From Gaiellasilicea sp963789355 (lineage in GTDB: Bacteria; Actinomycetota; Thermoleophilia; Gaiellales; Gaiellaceae): DNA of 64,000 bases. Both the position numbers and the translations under genes were made by a program. Positions 26,926-36,919 of this stretch are shown here, piece after piece. Under the pieces are notes generated by a model, which worked only from the letters and a program-made list of their open reading frames with translations, was not told the origin of the DNA and ran no database searches. The number at the start of each line of letters is the position of its first letter. Positions within the stretch are counted from its first letter, which is position 1. The stretch is from the NCBI GenBank assembly GCA_963789355.1, contig CAWBKK010000005.1, forward strand, positions 310,001-374,000. Reading direction: 5' to 3'.

Positions 26926-27366
26926 TCAGTGTAGCCCTGTGAGGAGGTCGATCACGCGCCCGCGCCCCGGAACGGCGAGCTCCGGATCGAGGTCGAGCAA
27001 CGGCTCGAGCGCGAAGCGGCGCTCGTGCAGGCGCGGGTGCGGCACGGTCAGGCCCGGCTCGTCGACCGTCTCGTCGCCGTAGAGGAGCAGGTCGAGGTCG
27101 ATCGTGCGCGGGCCCCAGCGCTCGCGCCGCTCACGGCCGAGGTCGCGCTCGATCGCGAGCAGCAGGTCCAGCAGCACTCTCGGAGCGAGCTCGGTCTCGA
27201 GCGCGACGGCGCCGTTCAGGAACGGAGGCTGATCGATCACGCCGACGGGCTCGGTCTCGCGCAGCGTCGAGACGCCGACGACCCCCGGCAGGGCAGCGAG
27301 CGCGGCGGCGATCGTCGCCTCGCGGTCACCGAGGTTCGACCCGACGCCGACGTATGCGCGCGTCAT
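26926..27366 (-). CDS. folK: 2-amino-4-hydroxy-6-hydroxymethyldihydropteridine pyrophosphokinase
   Basis: This 146-residue enzyme transfers pyrophosphate to the pterin alcohol in folate synthesis. Motifs are YVGVGSNLGDREATIAAAL, ETEPVGVIDQPPFLNGA, the ATP loop ERDLGRERRERWGPRTIDLDLLL (cited in parts) and LTVPHPRLHERRFALEPL. It begins at an ATG overlapping the folB stop by 4 bases. Length is slightly below the usual 155-165. It forms an operon with folP and folB. Confidence 0.94.
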   Translation of the reverse strand: MTRAYVGVGSNLGDREATIAAALAALPGVVGVSTLRETEPVGVIDQPPFLNGAVALETELAPRVLLDLLLAIERDLGRERRERWGPRTIDLDLLLYGDETVDEPGLTVPHPRLHERRFALEPLLDLDPELAVPGRGRVIDLLTGLH

Positions 27367-27695
27367 CGCTCGGCGGTGACGGTCGCACGGCCGCCGTCGA
27401 GCTGGAGCTCCGGCTTGCCGACGCGAACGCGGGCCCTCGAGACGGGGAAGCGCCGCTTCAGCTCCTCGGCCACGGCGACAGCCAGCGACTCCAGCAGCTG
27501 AAAGGCTTGCCCGTCCGAGATTTCGCGCACGCAGGCGACGACGTCCCGATAGTCGACGGTCGCGTCGATGTCGTCCTCGGCCGGCTCGTCCAGCTCGAGC
27601 TCGACGTCGAAGACGAACGCCTGGCCGTCGCGACGCTCGTGGTCGAGGACGCCGTGCCGGCCTTGCAGCGTGATCCCGGCGATCTCGATCCGCAC
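27363..27695 (-). CDS. folB: Dihydroneopterin aldolase
   Basis: This 110-residue protein makes 6-hydroxymethyl-dihydropterin and glycolaldehyde. Motifs are RIEIAGITLQGRHGVLDHE, with the catalytic region GRHGVLDHE, then TVDYRDVVACVRE, and VRVGKPELQLDGG. The start is GTG at 27695, which shares one base with the folP stop, so the frames are tightly coupled. Length matches the family (about 115-120). It is the middle gene of folP-folB-folK. Confidence 0.9.
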   Translation of the reverse strand: MRIEIAGITLQGRHGVLDHERRDGQAFVFDVELELDEPAEDDIDATVDYRDVVACVREISDGQAFQLLESLAVAVAEELKRRFPVSRARVRVGKPELQLDGGRATVTAER

Positions 27696-28516
27696 TAGGT
27701 CGTTCCCAGGACGGCGCCCGCAGCGGTCAGCGCCTCGACGTGCTCGCGCACATCGTGGACGCGGAAGATCGAGGCGCCGCACTCGTAGGCGGCGATCGCG
27801 GCGCCCAGCGACGCCGCCAGCGTCCCCGTCCGCGCCTCGGGATCGAAGAGCCTGCCCAGCGAGCTCTTGCGCGAGAGCCCGACGAGGACGGGCCGGCCGA
27901 GCGCGAGCAGCACGTCGAGGCGGCGCAGGAGCTCGAAATTCTGCGCCGCGGTCTTGCCGAAGCCGATCCCCGGATCGAGGCAGATGTGCTCTTCGGGAAT
28001 CCCGGCCGCGACGGCGACCGCCAGACGTTCCTCGAGGAAGGCGGTCACCTCGCCGGCCACGTCGTCGTAGCGCGGATCGGCCTGCATCGTGCGAGGCTCC
28101 CCCTGCATGTGCAGCAGGCAGAGATACGCGCCCGCGTCGGCGACGACGCCGGCGAGCTCCGGGTCGCCGCGCAGCGCCGTGACATCGTTGACGAGCTCGG
28201 CGCCGAGCCCGAGCGCACGACGCGCGACCTCGCTCTTGGCGGTGTCGATCGAGACGGGGACGCCGTCGAGCCGCTCGAGCACGGGGACGACGCGGCGCAG
28301 CTCCTCGTTGAGCGTCACGCCTTGCGAGCCGGGTCGCGTCGACTCGCCGCCGACATCCACGATCGCCGCTCCCGCCGCGACCATCGCGCGCGCCGCCGCG
28401 GCAGCAACCTCGGGATCCAGGTGCGCGCCGCCGTCGGAGAAGCTGTCGGGCGTCACGTTGACGATCCCCATCACGGCGGGCCGCAGCAAACGTTCCTCCA
28501 CCGCTGGACGTCTCAC
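27695..28516 (-). CDS. folP: Dihydropteroate synthase
   Basis: This 273-residue TIM-barrel enzyme condenses p-aminobenzoate with the pterin pyrophosphate. It shows MGIVNVTPDSFSDGG, VDVGGESTRPGS, SIDTAKSEVA, LLHMQGEPRTMQ, DPGIGFGKTAAQNFELLRR and VLVGLSRKSSLG (the conserved sulfonamide-site loop). It is the 5' gene of folP-folB-folK. A folE gene, often in this neighbourhood in actinobacteria, is not in the window. It is divergent from the DUF4129-like gene. Confidence 0.94.
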   Translation of the reverse strand: MRRPAVEERLLRPAVMGIVNVTPDSFSDGGAHLDPEVAAAAARAMVAAGAAIVDVGGESTRPGSQGVTLNEELRRVVPVLERLDGVPVSIDTAKSEVARRALGLGAELVNDVTALRGDPELAGVVADAGAYLCLLHMQGEPRTMQADPRYDDVAGEVTAFLEERLAVAVAAGIPEEHICLDPGIGFGKTAAQNFELLRRLDVLLALGRPVLVGLSRKSSLGRLFDPEARTGTLAASLGAAIAAYECGASIFRVHDVREHVEALTAAGAVLGTT

Positions 28517-28539
28517 CCTGCGTGGAGAGTAGCGTCCGC

Positions 28540-29454
28540 ATGCGCAACGCCCTCCTGACGGCGCTCGGCGTTCTCGGCGCCGTCGTGCTCGTCGCGGTCG
28601 CAGCGCGGGGGTCGACCTCGGCGGGCGACGGCGCGACCCGGAAGCCGAGCGACTCGCTGCTCGACATCTTCTTCAGCCTCTACCTGGTCGCACTGGTCGC
28701 GGGCGCGGTCATGTTCGTCTACCTGCTCCTGTTACGCCGCCAGGTCAAGGCGCAGACGGGACAGGTGCCGCGCCGGAGCCTGCTCGAGATGCTCGCGACG
28801 ATGTTCGTGATCGCAGGATTCGCGCTGCTCCTCGCCCGGCGGCTCTCCAACTGGGAGCGCCCGGCGCCGATCGAGCCCGAGGAGGCGATCGGCCAGGCCC
28901 GGACGCTTCCGACCAACAGCTCGACGCAGCCTGCAACGTCGTACGAGGCCGAGGTTGCGTGGGTTCCCGTCCTGGCGACGATCGGGCTGATCGTGCTCGC
29001 CGCAGCGGCGTGGTGGTTCTCGGGTCGCGCCCGGAGACGGGCGCGGGGCGAGCTCCACTCCGACCTGGCGGCGGCCGTGGCGCTCGCTGTGGACGAGTCG
29101 CTCGACGACCTCCGCGCCGAGCCGGATCCCCGCCGGGCCGTGATCGCGACCTACGCGCGGCTCGAGCGCGTGCTGGCCGCGCACGGACTGCCTCGCAAGC
29201 CCGCCGAGGCGCCGCTCGAGTACCTCGTCCGCATGCTCGCGGAGCTGTCCGTCGGCGATCGGGCCGCCCGCGCTCTCACCGAGCTGTTCGAAAGGGCTAA
29301 GTTCTCGCAGCATGCGGTCGGGCCCGAGATGAAGGACGAGGCGATCGACGCCCTCCAGACGGTGCGCGACGACCTGCTCGCGGCGCAGGCGCTCGCCGAG
29401 CAGGAGCGCGCGGCCGCAGTCCAGGCTCAGCGGGAACGGGCGGCCACGCAGTGA
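28540..29454 (+). CDS. DUF4129-like transmembrane protein
   Basis: This 304-residue protein starts at ATG 28540, preceded by GGAGAG. It has three hydrophobic helices (MRNALLTALGVLGAVVLV, SLYLVALVAGAVMFVYLLLL, MFVIAGFALLLARRL) and a fourth near 145-165. The C-terminal soluble domain resembles DUF4129: RRAVIATYARLERVLAAHG, LEYLVRMLAELSV, ALTELFERAKFSQHAV. In other bacteria this is found beside transglutaminase-like, MoxR and DUF58 genes. Here it opens a same-strand operon with MoxR and DUF58, so it probably acts with them at the membrane. Confidence 0.75.
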   Translation: MRNALLTALGVLGAVVLVAVAARGSTSAGDGATRKPSDSLLDIFFSLYLVALVAGAVMFVYLLLLRRQVKAQTGQVPRRSLLEMLATMFVIAGFALLLARRLSNWERPAPIEPEEAIGQARTLPTNSSTQPATSYEAEVAWVPVLATIGLIVLAAAAWWFSGRARRRARGELHSDLAAAVALAVDESLDDLRAEPDPRRAVIATYARLERVLAAHGLPRKPAEAPLEYLVRMLAELSVGDRAARALTELFERAKFSQHAVGPEMKDEAIDALQTVRDDLLAAQALAEQERAAAVQAQRERAATQ

Positions 29455-29966
29455 TCCGCGCGTTCCGGCTCGGACGGCTCCCGGTCCTTCTGTCGCTGGC
29501 GCTCGTCGTCGCCCTCGTCGTCGTGCCTGGCCGGTCCGAGGTCGCCGTGCGCGTTTACGTGCTGCTGCTCGCCGCGTTCGTCCTCGCCCAGCTGCTTGCG
29601 CGGCTGCGCAGCTCGCTCCCCGAGCAGGGAACCTCGCCCGTGGATGCGGCACTGCGCCATCGCCCGCGCCGGCCGGAGCGCGTCCCCGAGCTCGACCGGA
29701 TCGAGCGCGAGGTCACACTCGGGCTCACGACCGCGTTCGACCTTCACTTCCGGCTGCGGCCGACGCTGCGCAGGATCGCCTCGGAGCTCCTCCGAGCGCG
29801 CCGCGGGATCGATCTGGACGCGAATCCGGAGGCCGCCAGGCGGGCGCTCGGCGAGGAGACCTGGGAGCTCGTGCGCGCTGACCGCGAGCCGCCGGTGGAC
29901 CGCTTCGGCCGCGGCCTGGACCTCGCCTCGCTGCGAAGTGTCGTCGTCTCGCTGGAGGCGCTCTGA
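29451..29966 (+). CDS. Hypothetical membrane-anchored protein in MoxR operon
   Basis: This 171-residue protein has two hydrophobic segments (about 10-28, 33-52) and a basic, soluble C-terminus. No family is recognised. It overlaps the DUF4129-like gene by 4 bases, and its last base is the first base of the MoxR start, so it belongs to that operon. The soluble tail is helical (LTTAFDLHFRLRPTLRRIASELL) and may contact MoxR or DUF58; this is inference from position only. Confidence 0.7.
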   Translation: MIRAFRLGRLPVLLSLALVVALVVVPGRSEVAVRVYVLLLAAFVLAQLLARLRSSLPEQGTSPVDAALRHRPRRPERVPELDRIEREVTLGLTTAFDLHFRLRPTLRRIASELLRARRGIDLDANPEAARRALGEETWELVRADREPPVDRFGRGLDLASLRSVVVSLEAL

Positions 29967-30937
29967 TGCAGCTCGCGCAGGTTCAGGAGCACGCGAACCG
30001 GATCCTCGACGAGGTCGAGCGGGCGGTCGTCGGCAAGCGGGAGGCACTCGAGCTCGTCTTGATCGGGCTGCTCGCCGACGGGCACGTGCTGCTCGAGGAC
30101 TACCCCGGGCTCGCGAAGACGTTGACGGCGCGCTCGTTCGCGCAGGTGACGCAGACGGGCTTCAACCGGATCCAGTTCACGCCCGACCTGATGCCCTCCG
30201 ACGTGACCGGCTCGTCGATCTGGAACCAGCGCGACGGCGACTTCGAGTTCCGGCCCGGCCCGATCTTCACGAACCTGCTGCTCGCGGACGAGATCAACCG
30301 CGCCCCGCCCAAGACCCAGGCCGCGCTGCTCGAGGCGATGCAGGAGCGGCAGGTGACGATCGAGGGCGTGACGCACCAGCTCGCGCGGCCGTTCCTCGTT
30401 CTCGCCACCCAGAACCCGATCGAGTACGAGGGCACCTACCCGCTCCCCGAGGCCCAGCTCGACCGTTTCCTCCTGCGCGTCTCCTTTGGCTACCCGAACA
30501 GGAGCGACGAATGGGAGGTGCTGTCCCGGCGGCTGGCTCGGCGCGAGGACGATGTCGAGCTGACCCCGGTCGTGGACGGTCAGACGCTGCTCGCGCTGCA
30601 GGCCGCGATCGAGGACGTTCACGTCGGCGACGCCGTCGGCGGGTACATCGTCGACCTGGTCACAGCGACCCGGACGAGCACGTCGACCACGGTCGGCGCG
30701 AGCCCTCGCGGCAGCCTCGCCGTCCTCAAGCTGGCTCGCTGCAAGGCGGCACTCGCCGGCCGCGACTTCGTCACCCCCGAGGACGTCAAGGCCGTCGCCG
30801 TCCCGGCGCTCGCCCACCGGCTGATGCTGAAGCCCGAGCTGTGGGTGCAGCAACTGGCGGCCGAGGACATCGTCCGCGAGTTGCTCGAGACCGTGCCGAC
30901 GCCCACCGCCGAACCGGCGGCGCCGACGACCGAATGA
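29966..30937 (+). CDS. MoxR-family AAA ATPase
   Basis: This 323-residue protein is a classic MoxR ATPase. Motifs are Walker A LEDYPGLAKTLTARS, Walker B LLLADEINRAPPKTQAALLEAM, sensor 1 LVLATQNPIEYEGTYPLPEAQLDRF (cited in parts) and sensor 2 GASPRGSLAVLKLA. MoxR proteins act as chaperones assembling or maturing partner complexes, often with VWA or DUF58 partners. Here DUF58 follows at once. It starts at ATG 29966, one base into the upstream gene. Confidence 0.93.
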   Translation: MQLAQVQEHANRILDEVERAVVGKREALELVLIGLLADGHVLLEDYPGLAKTLTARSFAQVTQTGFNRIQFTPDLMPSDVTGSSIWNQRDGDFEFRPGPIFTNLLLADEINRAPPKTQAALLEAMQERQVTIEGVTHQLARPFLVLATQNPIEYEGTYPLPEAQLDRFLLRVSFGYPNRSDEWEVLSRRLARREDDVELTPVVDGQTLLALQAAIEDVHVGDAVGGYIVDLVTATRTSTSTTVGASPRGSLAVLKLARCKAALAGRDFVTPEDVKAVAVPALAHRLMLKPELWVQQLAAEDIVRELLETVPTPTAEPAAPTTE

Positions 30938-30947
30938 GGCCTGGAGC

Positions 30948-32222
30948 GTGAGCCCCTCGCCGTCACCGCGAGTGACGGCCTACGCGGGCCTCGCCGCGAT
31001 CTTTCTCCTCGCCGCCCTGGCGCTGCGGCGGCCGGAGCTGGCTGTCCTGGCGCTGCCTTTCGCGCTGCCGCTGGGGCTCGGGCTACGGCTCGCGCGGGCG
31101 CCGCACGTGCGGGTCCAGGTCGCCGTCGAGCGGGCGACCGCGCTCGAGCAGGACGAGCTCGAACTCGAGCTGACCGTCTCGTCCGACGTGCCGGTCGAGC
31201 GGCTCGAGCTCGTGCTCGTCGTTCCGGACGGGCTCGAGGTCGTCTCCGGCGCGCACGCGCAGTCGATCCGAATGGGACGCGAGGACGAGCGCACGCTCGA
31301 GCTCCGGCTCCGCTGTGAGCGGTGGGGCAACTACGAGCTCGGCGACGTCCGGCTCCGCGCCCGCGACCGGCTCGGGCTGACCGTCTGGGAGTCGCGGCTC
31401 GACCGGCGGCAGCGGCTGCGCGTCTACCCGCTCCCCGAGACGCTGCGCCAGATCGTCAAGCCCGTCTGGACGCAGCTCTACACCGGCAACGAGGTGGCAC
31501 GGCAGAAGGGCGAGGGAATGGAGTTCGCCGATCTCCGCCTCTTCTCCCCCGGCGACCGCGTTCGCTCGATCAACTGGCGGGCGAGCGCGCGCCGCGACGA
31601 ACTGGTCGTCAACGAGCGCCACCCGGAGCGGAACGCCGACGTGATCCTCTTCCTCGACACGTTCGCCGACGCGCGCTCCGGCGACCGCTCGACGCTCGAC
31701 CTCGCCGTGCGCGCGACGGCCACGCTGGCGGCGCGGTACCTCGAGCGGCGCGACCGGGTCGGCCTCGTCTCCTTCGGCGGCGTCCTCCGCTGGCTCACGC
31801 CCGGAATGGGGGCGACGCAGAAGTACCGAATCGTCGATGCGCTACTCGAGTCGGAGATCGTCTTCAACTACGCCTGGAAGGACGTCTCGGTGATTCCCGC
31901 CCGCGTGCTGCCGCCGCAGGCCCTGATCGTCGCAGTGACGCCACTGCTCGACGACCGCGCCGTCGAGGCGCTCGCCGACCTGCGCGCCCGCCGCTACGAC
32001 CTCGCGATCATCGAGGTCTCCCCCGTCGGCTTCGCCGAGCCGGGCGAAAGCGAATCGGATCGACTGGCTCACCGGCTCTGGGTGCTGCGGCGCGATGAGA
32101 TCCGAGCGCGCTACGAGCGGCTGGGCGTTGCGGTCGCAAGCTGGAGCGACGACGCGCCGCTCGACGCGGTGCTCGAGGGGGTGAGGGCATTCAGGCGGCA
32201 CGCGCAGATCGCGCGCGTCTAG
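30948..32222 (+). CDS. DUF58 protein, MoxR partner
   Basis: This 424-residue protein has an N-terminal pair of hydrophobic helices (about 8-45). An Ig-like beta-rich region follows (ELELTVSSDVPVERLELVLV), then the DUF58 core GEGMEFADLRLFSPGDRVRSINWRASAR (cited in parts) and VWA-like sequence VILFLDTFADARSGDRSTLDL. The family is found with MoxR and probably binds metal through a MIDAS-like site. It starts at GTG 30948, 10 bases after the MoxR stop. A small membrane ORF overlaps or follows its end. Confidence 0.88.
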   Translation: MSPSPSPRVTAYAGLAAIFLLAALALRRPELAVLALPFALPLGLGLRLARAPHVRVQVAVERATALEQDELELELTVSSDVPVERLELVLVVPDGLEVVSGAHAQSIRMGREDERTLELRLRCERWGNYELGDVRLRARDRLGLTVWESRLDRRQRLRVYPLPETLRQIVKPVWTQLYTGNEVARQKGEGMEFADLRLFSPGDRVRSINWRASARRDELVVNERHPERNADVILFLDTFADARSGDRSTLDLAVRATATLAARYLERRDRVGLVSFGGVLRWLTPGMGATQKYRIVDALLESEIVFNYAWKDVSVIPARVLPPQALIVAVTPLLDDRAVEALADLRARRYDLAIIEVSPVGFAEPGESESDRLAHRLWVLRRDEIRARYERLGVAVASWSDDAPLDAVLEGVRAFRRHAQIARV

Positions 32223-32269
32223 CGGCGGGCGCCGGAGCGGTTGCGGGCGCCGCCGGGACGGGCACCTGG

Positions 32270-32731
32270 CTGGCCGCGATCGCCGAGGACGGCTACCTCG
32301 TCCGCGCGACGCTGCTGGCGACGTTCGTCGCGGCGGCCTTGCTCGCCGCCGGACTCGTGCTGCGGCGGCCGGTCGTGATCCCGGCCGCTGTCTGTGTGCT
32401 GGCAGCGCCGTACGTCGCCGCCCTCGGCTTCGAGATCGACGGGCTCGACACGCGCGCGCCGCTGCTCGCCGGGCTGCTGTTCGTGACCGCCGAGCTCGCG
32501 TACTGGTCACTCGAGCTGCGCGGGGCCCTGGCCGACGAGCCGGGCACCTATCTCCGGCGGGTGGCGTTGCTGGCCGGTCTCGCAGTCGGCGCCATCGCCG
32601 CCGGCACGGTGGTGCTCGCGGTCGTCGAGGGCGTCGCAGCGCGGGGAACCGCAGTCGACATCGCCGGTGCACTCGCAGCGGTGGGCGCAGTCGCGCTGCT
32701 CATGTTGGCGGCGTCGAAGCGGAACGCTTGA
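32270..32731 (+). CDS. Small hydrophobic membrane protein, start unclear
   Basis: Translation of this frame gives four hydrophobic segments: WLAAIAEDGYLVRATLLATF, then AAALLAAGLVLRRPVVIPAA, a central helix and the end ALAAVGAVALLMLAA. The first ATG/GTG/TTG is a TTG at 32339, but the frame reads as a helix back to 32222. I set a provisional CTG start at 32270, so at most 153 residues result. Position suggests it belongs to the MoxR/DUF58 operon. No family is recognised. Confidence 0.5.
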   Translation: MAAIAEDGYLVRATLLATFVAAALLAAGLVLRRPVVIPAAVCVLAAPYVAALGFEIDGLDTRAPLLAGLLFVTAELAYWSLELRGALADEPGTYLRRVALLAGLAVGAIAAGTVVLAVVEGVAARGTAVDIAGALAAVGAVALLMLAASKRNA

Positions 32732-32750
32732 TCTGCGGCCGGGAGGCGAA

Positions 32751-32815
32751 GCCGACCCTTCAGGGGTCTTTCGCGCGATGAGCGTCCGCGCAAGCGGATG
32801 CTCATCCTGCGCCAA

Positions 32816-32818
<3 letters not shown>
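32751..32818 (-). repeat. Structured 3'-end element, copy A (after ftsH)
   Basis: Read in the ftsH sense, CTAGTTGGCGCAG is followed by stem GATGAGCATCCGC, loop TTGC, stem GCGGACGCTCATC, then GCGCGAAAGACCCCTGAAGGG (cited in parts). The TAG is the ftsH stop. Two further copies, at 59642 and 62183, share the flanks but have different stems with matching changes. One A-C mismatch is in this stem. Confidence 0.65.
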
Positions 32819-34777
<1,959 letters not shown>

Positions 34778-34828
34778 TGCTGCAGACCCGCATCCCTGAC
34801 ACATTGGCCACGAAGGCGTAATCCCCTG

Positions 34829-35380
34829 TTAATGCGGGGGAATTAGATCCGGGTGCAGCACCGCGACGTAGGGCAGGTTGCGGTAGCGCTCGTCGAAGTC
34901 GAGGCCGTAGCCGATCACGAATTTGTTCGGGATCTCGAAGCCCACGAACTTGACCGGCACGTCGATCTCGCGGCGCTCCGGCTTCGTCAGGAGGGCGCAG
35001 ATCTCGAGCGACGACGGCTTGCGCGCCTTCAGACTCCGCATCAGGTACGAGAGCGTCAGGCCGGAGTCGATGATGTCCTCGACCACGAGCACGTCGCGGC
35101 CCGCGATGTTCGTGTCCAGGTCCTTGAGGATCCGGACGACGCCCGACGAGTCGGTCGCGGCGCCGTAGCTCGAGATCGCCATGAAGTCGATCTCGCACGG
35201 GATCGAAAGCTCGCGCATCAGGTCGGCCATGAAGAAGACGGCTCCTTTGAGAACGCCGACCAGGAGGAGGTCGCGGCCCTCGTACTCGCTCGAGATCTCG
35301 GCGCCGAGCTCGGCGATCCGTGCCTGCAGCGGCTCCTGCTCGATCAAGATCTCGCCGACAACATCCTTCACCGTCTCCAC
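34829..35380 (-). CDS. hpt: Hypoxanthine phosphoribosyltransferase
   Basis: This 183-residue enzyme salvages hypoxanthine or guanine to IMP or GMP. Motifs are VGVLKGAVFFMADLM, IDFMAISSYGAATDSSGVV (flexible loop), the PRPP loop DVLVVEDIIDSGLTLSYL and FVGFEIPNKFVIGYGLDFDERYRNLPYV (cited in parts). GTG at 35380 is the likely start, overlapping tilS by 13 bases. A tilS-hpt-ftsH block is a common bacterial arrangement. A short C/G hairpin overlaps the stop codon (about 34823-34845). Confidence 0.93.
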   Translation of the reverse strand: METVKDVVGEILIEQEPLQARIAELGAEISSEYEGRDLLLVGVLKGAVFFMADLMRELSIPCEIDFMAISSYGAATDSSGVVRILKDLDTNIAGRDVLVVEDIIDSGLTLSYLMRSLKARKPSSLEICALLTKPERREIDVPVKFVGFEIPNKFVIGYGLDFDERYRNLPYVAVLHPDLIPPH

Positions 35381-36324
35381 GTGACGGCTCCTTCCCACCC
35401 AGGGGCCTCCGCGACACCCGGCACCGCAACGACCTCGTCGCCGCTGACGACCAGCGGCCAGCTGTCGCGCTCGGAGCGAGGCACCTTCGCGTCCACGAGC
35501 AGATCCTGCACTTTCTTCCGGCGGCCTGCGAGACGATCCCCCGGCCGGCGGGCTCGCACCTCGAGCCCGGTGTGCTCCGACTCGAGCGTCCACGGCCCCC
35601 ACTCGACGGCGCCTTCGAGCCGCAGCGAGCCGTACTCGCGGACGGCCCGGACGCCGCCGCCGAGATCTGCCGCCTTCGTCCCGCCGCGACTCGCGAGCAG
35701 CTCGGCCAGCGTCCGCTCGAGCCTGCGGGGCAGCCGCGGCCGCTCGTCGGCCAGCGAGAGCAGCGAGGCCCGGGCGCGCGGATCGAGCCGCTCGAGCAAC
35801 GGCAGGATCTCGTTCCGGATCAGCCCGCGCTTCGTGCCGGGGTTCGACGAGTCCTCGCGGTAGGCGAGGCCATGTTCGTCGCAGTACGCTCGCGTCTCCT
35901 CACGCCAGAGTCCGAGCAGCGGGCGGATGATCCCGTCCTCCCGCTTCGCCTTGATCCGCTGCGGCGAGCCGGAGGCGACGAGGCCGAGGAGCACCGACTC
36001 GACCTGGTCGGAGGCCGTGTGTCCGGTCGCGCGCAGCCGGTCGGTCGCGAGGGAGTAACGCAGCTCCCGCAAGGCGGCCTCGGTCGTTCCGGTCGCCTTG
36101 ACGATCTCGGCGCCGAACGCGTCTCGGCAGAAGCCGGCGTCGTCGTCCGACTCCGCACCGCGCAGCCCGTGCGCGACGTGGAGCGCGGAGACCCGATAGC
36201 CGAGCTCGCCGAGCACGTGCCAGAGACAGGTCGAGTCGGCGCCGCCGGAGACGAGGCACGTCACTTCGCCGCCGGACTCGATCAGCCCGCGCCGGCGAAT
36301 GAACGACTCGACGCGCTCCAGCAT
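35368..36324 (-). CDS. tilS: tRNA(Ile)-lysidine synthetase
   Basis: This 318-residue enzyme modifies the CAU anticodon of tRNA-Ile2 to lysidine. The PP-loop is CLVSGGADSTCLWHVL, with SGGADST being the SGGxDS motif. ALHVAHGLRG and YREDSSNPGTKRGLIRNEILP are typical of TilS. The ATG at 36324 is preferred because it leaves a 14-base gap to the upstream gene. The C-terminal region is short relative to E. coli TilS, as in many actinobacteria. Confidence 0.9.
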   Translation of the reverse strand: MLERVESFIRRRGLIESGGEVTCLVSGGADSTCLWHVLGELGYRVSALHVAHGLRGAESDDDAGFCRDAFGAEIVKATGTTEAALRELRYSLATDRLRATGHTASDQVESVLLGLVASGSPQRIKAKREDGIIRPLLGLWREETRAYCDEHGLAYREDSSNPGTKRGLIRNEILPLLERLDPRARASLLSLADERPRLPRRLERTLAELLASRGGTKAADLGGGVRAVREYGSLRLEGAVEWGPWTLESEHTGLEVRARRPGDRLAGRRKKVQDLLVDAKVPRSERDSWPLVVSGDEVVAVPGVAEAPGWEGAVTWRR

Positions 36325-36338
36325 CGGCCCATTGTGAC

Positions 36339-36911
36339 TCAGAAGACGGGCGACGCGGCCCACGCTTCGATCAGCGACACGGCGCGCTCGAATCGATCAG
36401 CGGAGACGACGAACGGCTCCGCCGGGGGGACGCCTTCGAGCACCCGGGTCGGAGGCAGGTCGTCGAGCGCGAGCAGCACGTAGCGAACCTGGGCGCCGTG
36501 GGCGACGAGCGCGATCCGCTCCTCCTGTCGCTCGAGCACGATTCGGTAGCCGCGGAGGTATCGCTGTACCGCGGCGAGGCGGCTCTCTCCCCCGCCGGGG
36601 GATGGTTCTTCGGGGCCTGAGCTGAGGATCCACTCGTGATAGCCGTCTGTCCAGTGCGTTCCCTCGAAGCGGCCGAACGCGATCTCGTTCAGGTCCGGGA
36701 CGACCAGCGTCGGTGCTCCCGGCCACGCGAGCTCCGCTGTCTCTCGCGTCCGCGAGAACTGCGTGTGCACGACGAGGTCGACGTGTCCGACGCGCCGCCC
36801 CAAATCCCGTGCCTGCCCGCGCCCGGCGTCGGTCAAGCTCACCTCGACGGATGCGTCGCCGTTGAGCCGATCCAGCACGCTGAGCTCCGACTCCGCGTGC
36901 CGAGCGAGCAC
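36339..36911 (-). CDS. Histidine phosphatase family protein
   Basis: This 190-residue protein has LARHAESELSVLDRLNG at the start, a variant RHA of the usual RHG, then HTQFSRTRETAELAW, EIAFGRFEGTHWTDGYHEW and ALVAHGAQVRYVLL with the second catalytic histidine. The family dephosphorylates sugar phosphates and other small molecules; the substrate is unknown here. GTG at 36911 is used; a CTG-initiated extension of five residues is possible. It sits between the acetyltransferase and tilS, probably cotranscribed. Confidence 0.82.
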   Translation of the reverse strand: MLARHAESELSVLDRLNGDASVEVSLTDAGRGQARDLGRRVGHVDLVVHTQFSRTRETAELAWPGAPTLVVPDLNEIAFGRFEGTHWTDGYHEWILSSGPEEPSPGGGESRLAAVQRYLRGYRIVLERQEERIALVAHGAQVRYVLLALDDLPPTRVLEGVPPAEPFVVSADRFERAVSLIEAWAASPVF

Positions 36912-36919
36912 GAGCTCTT

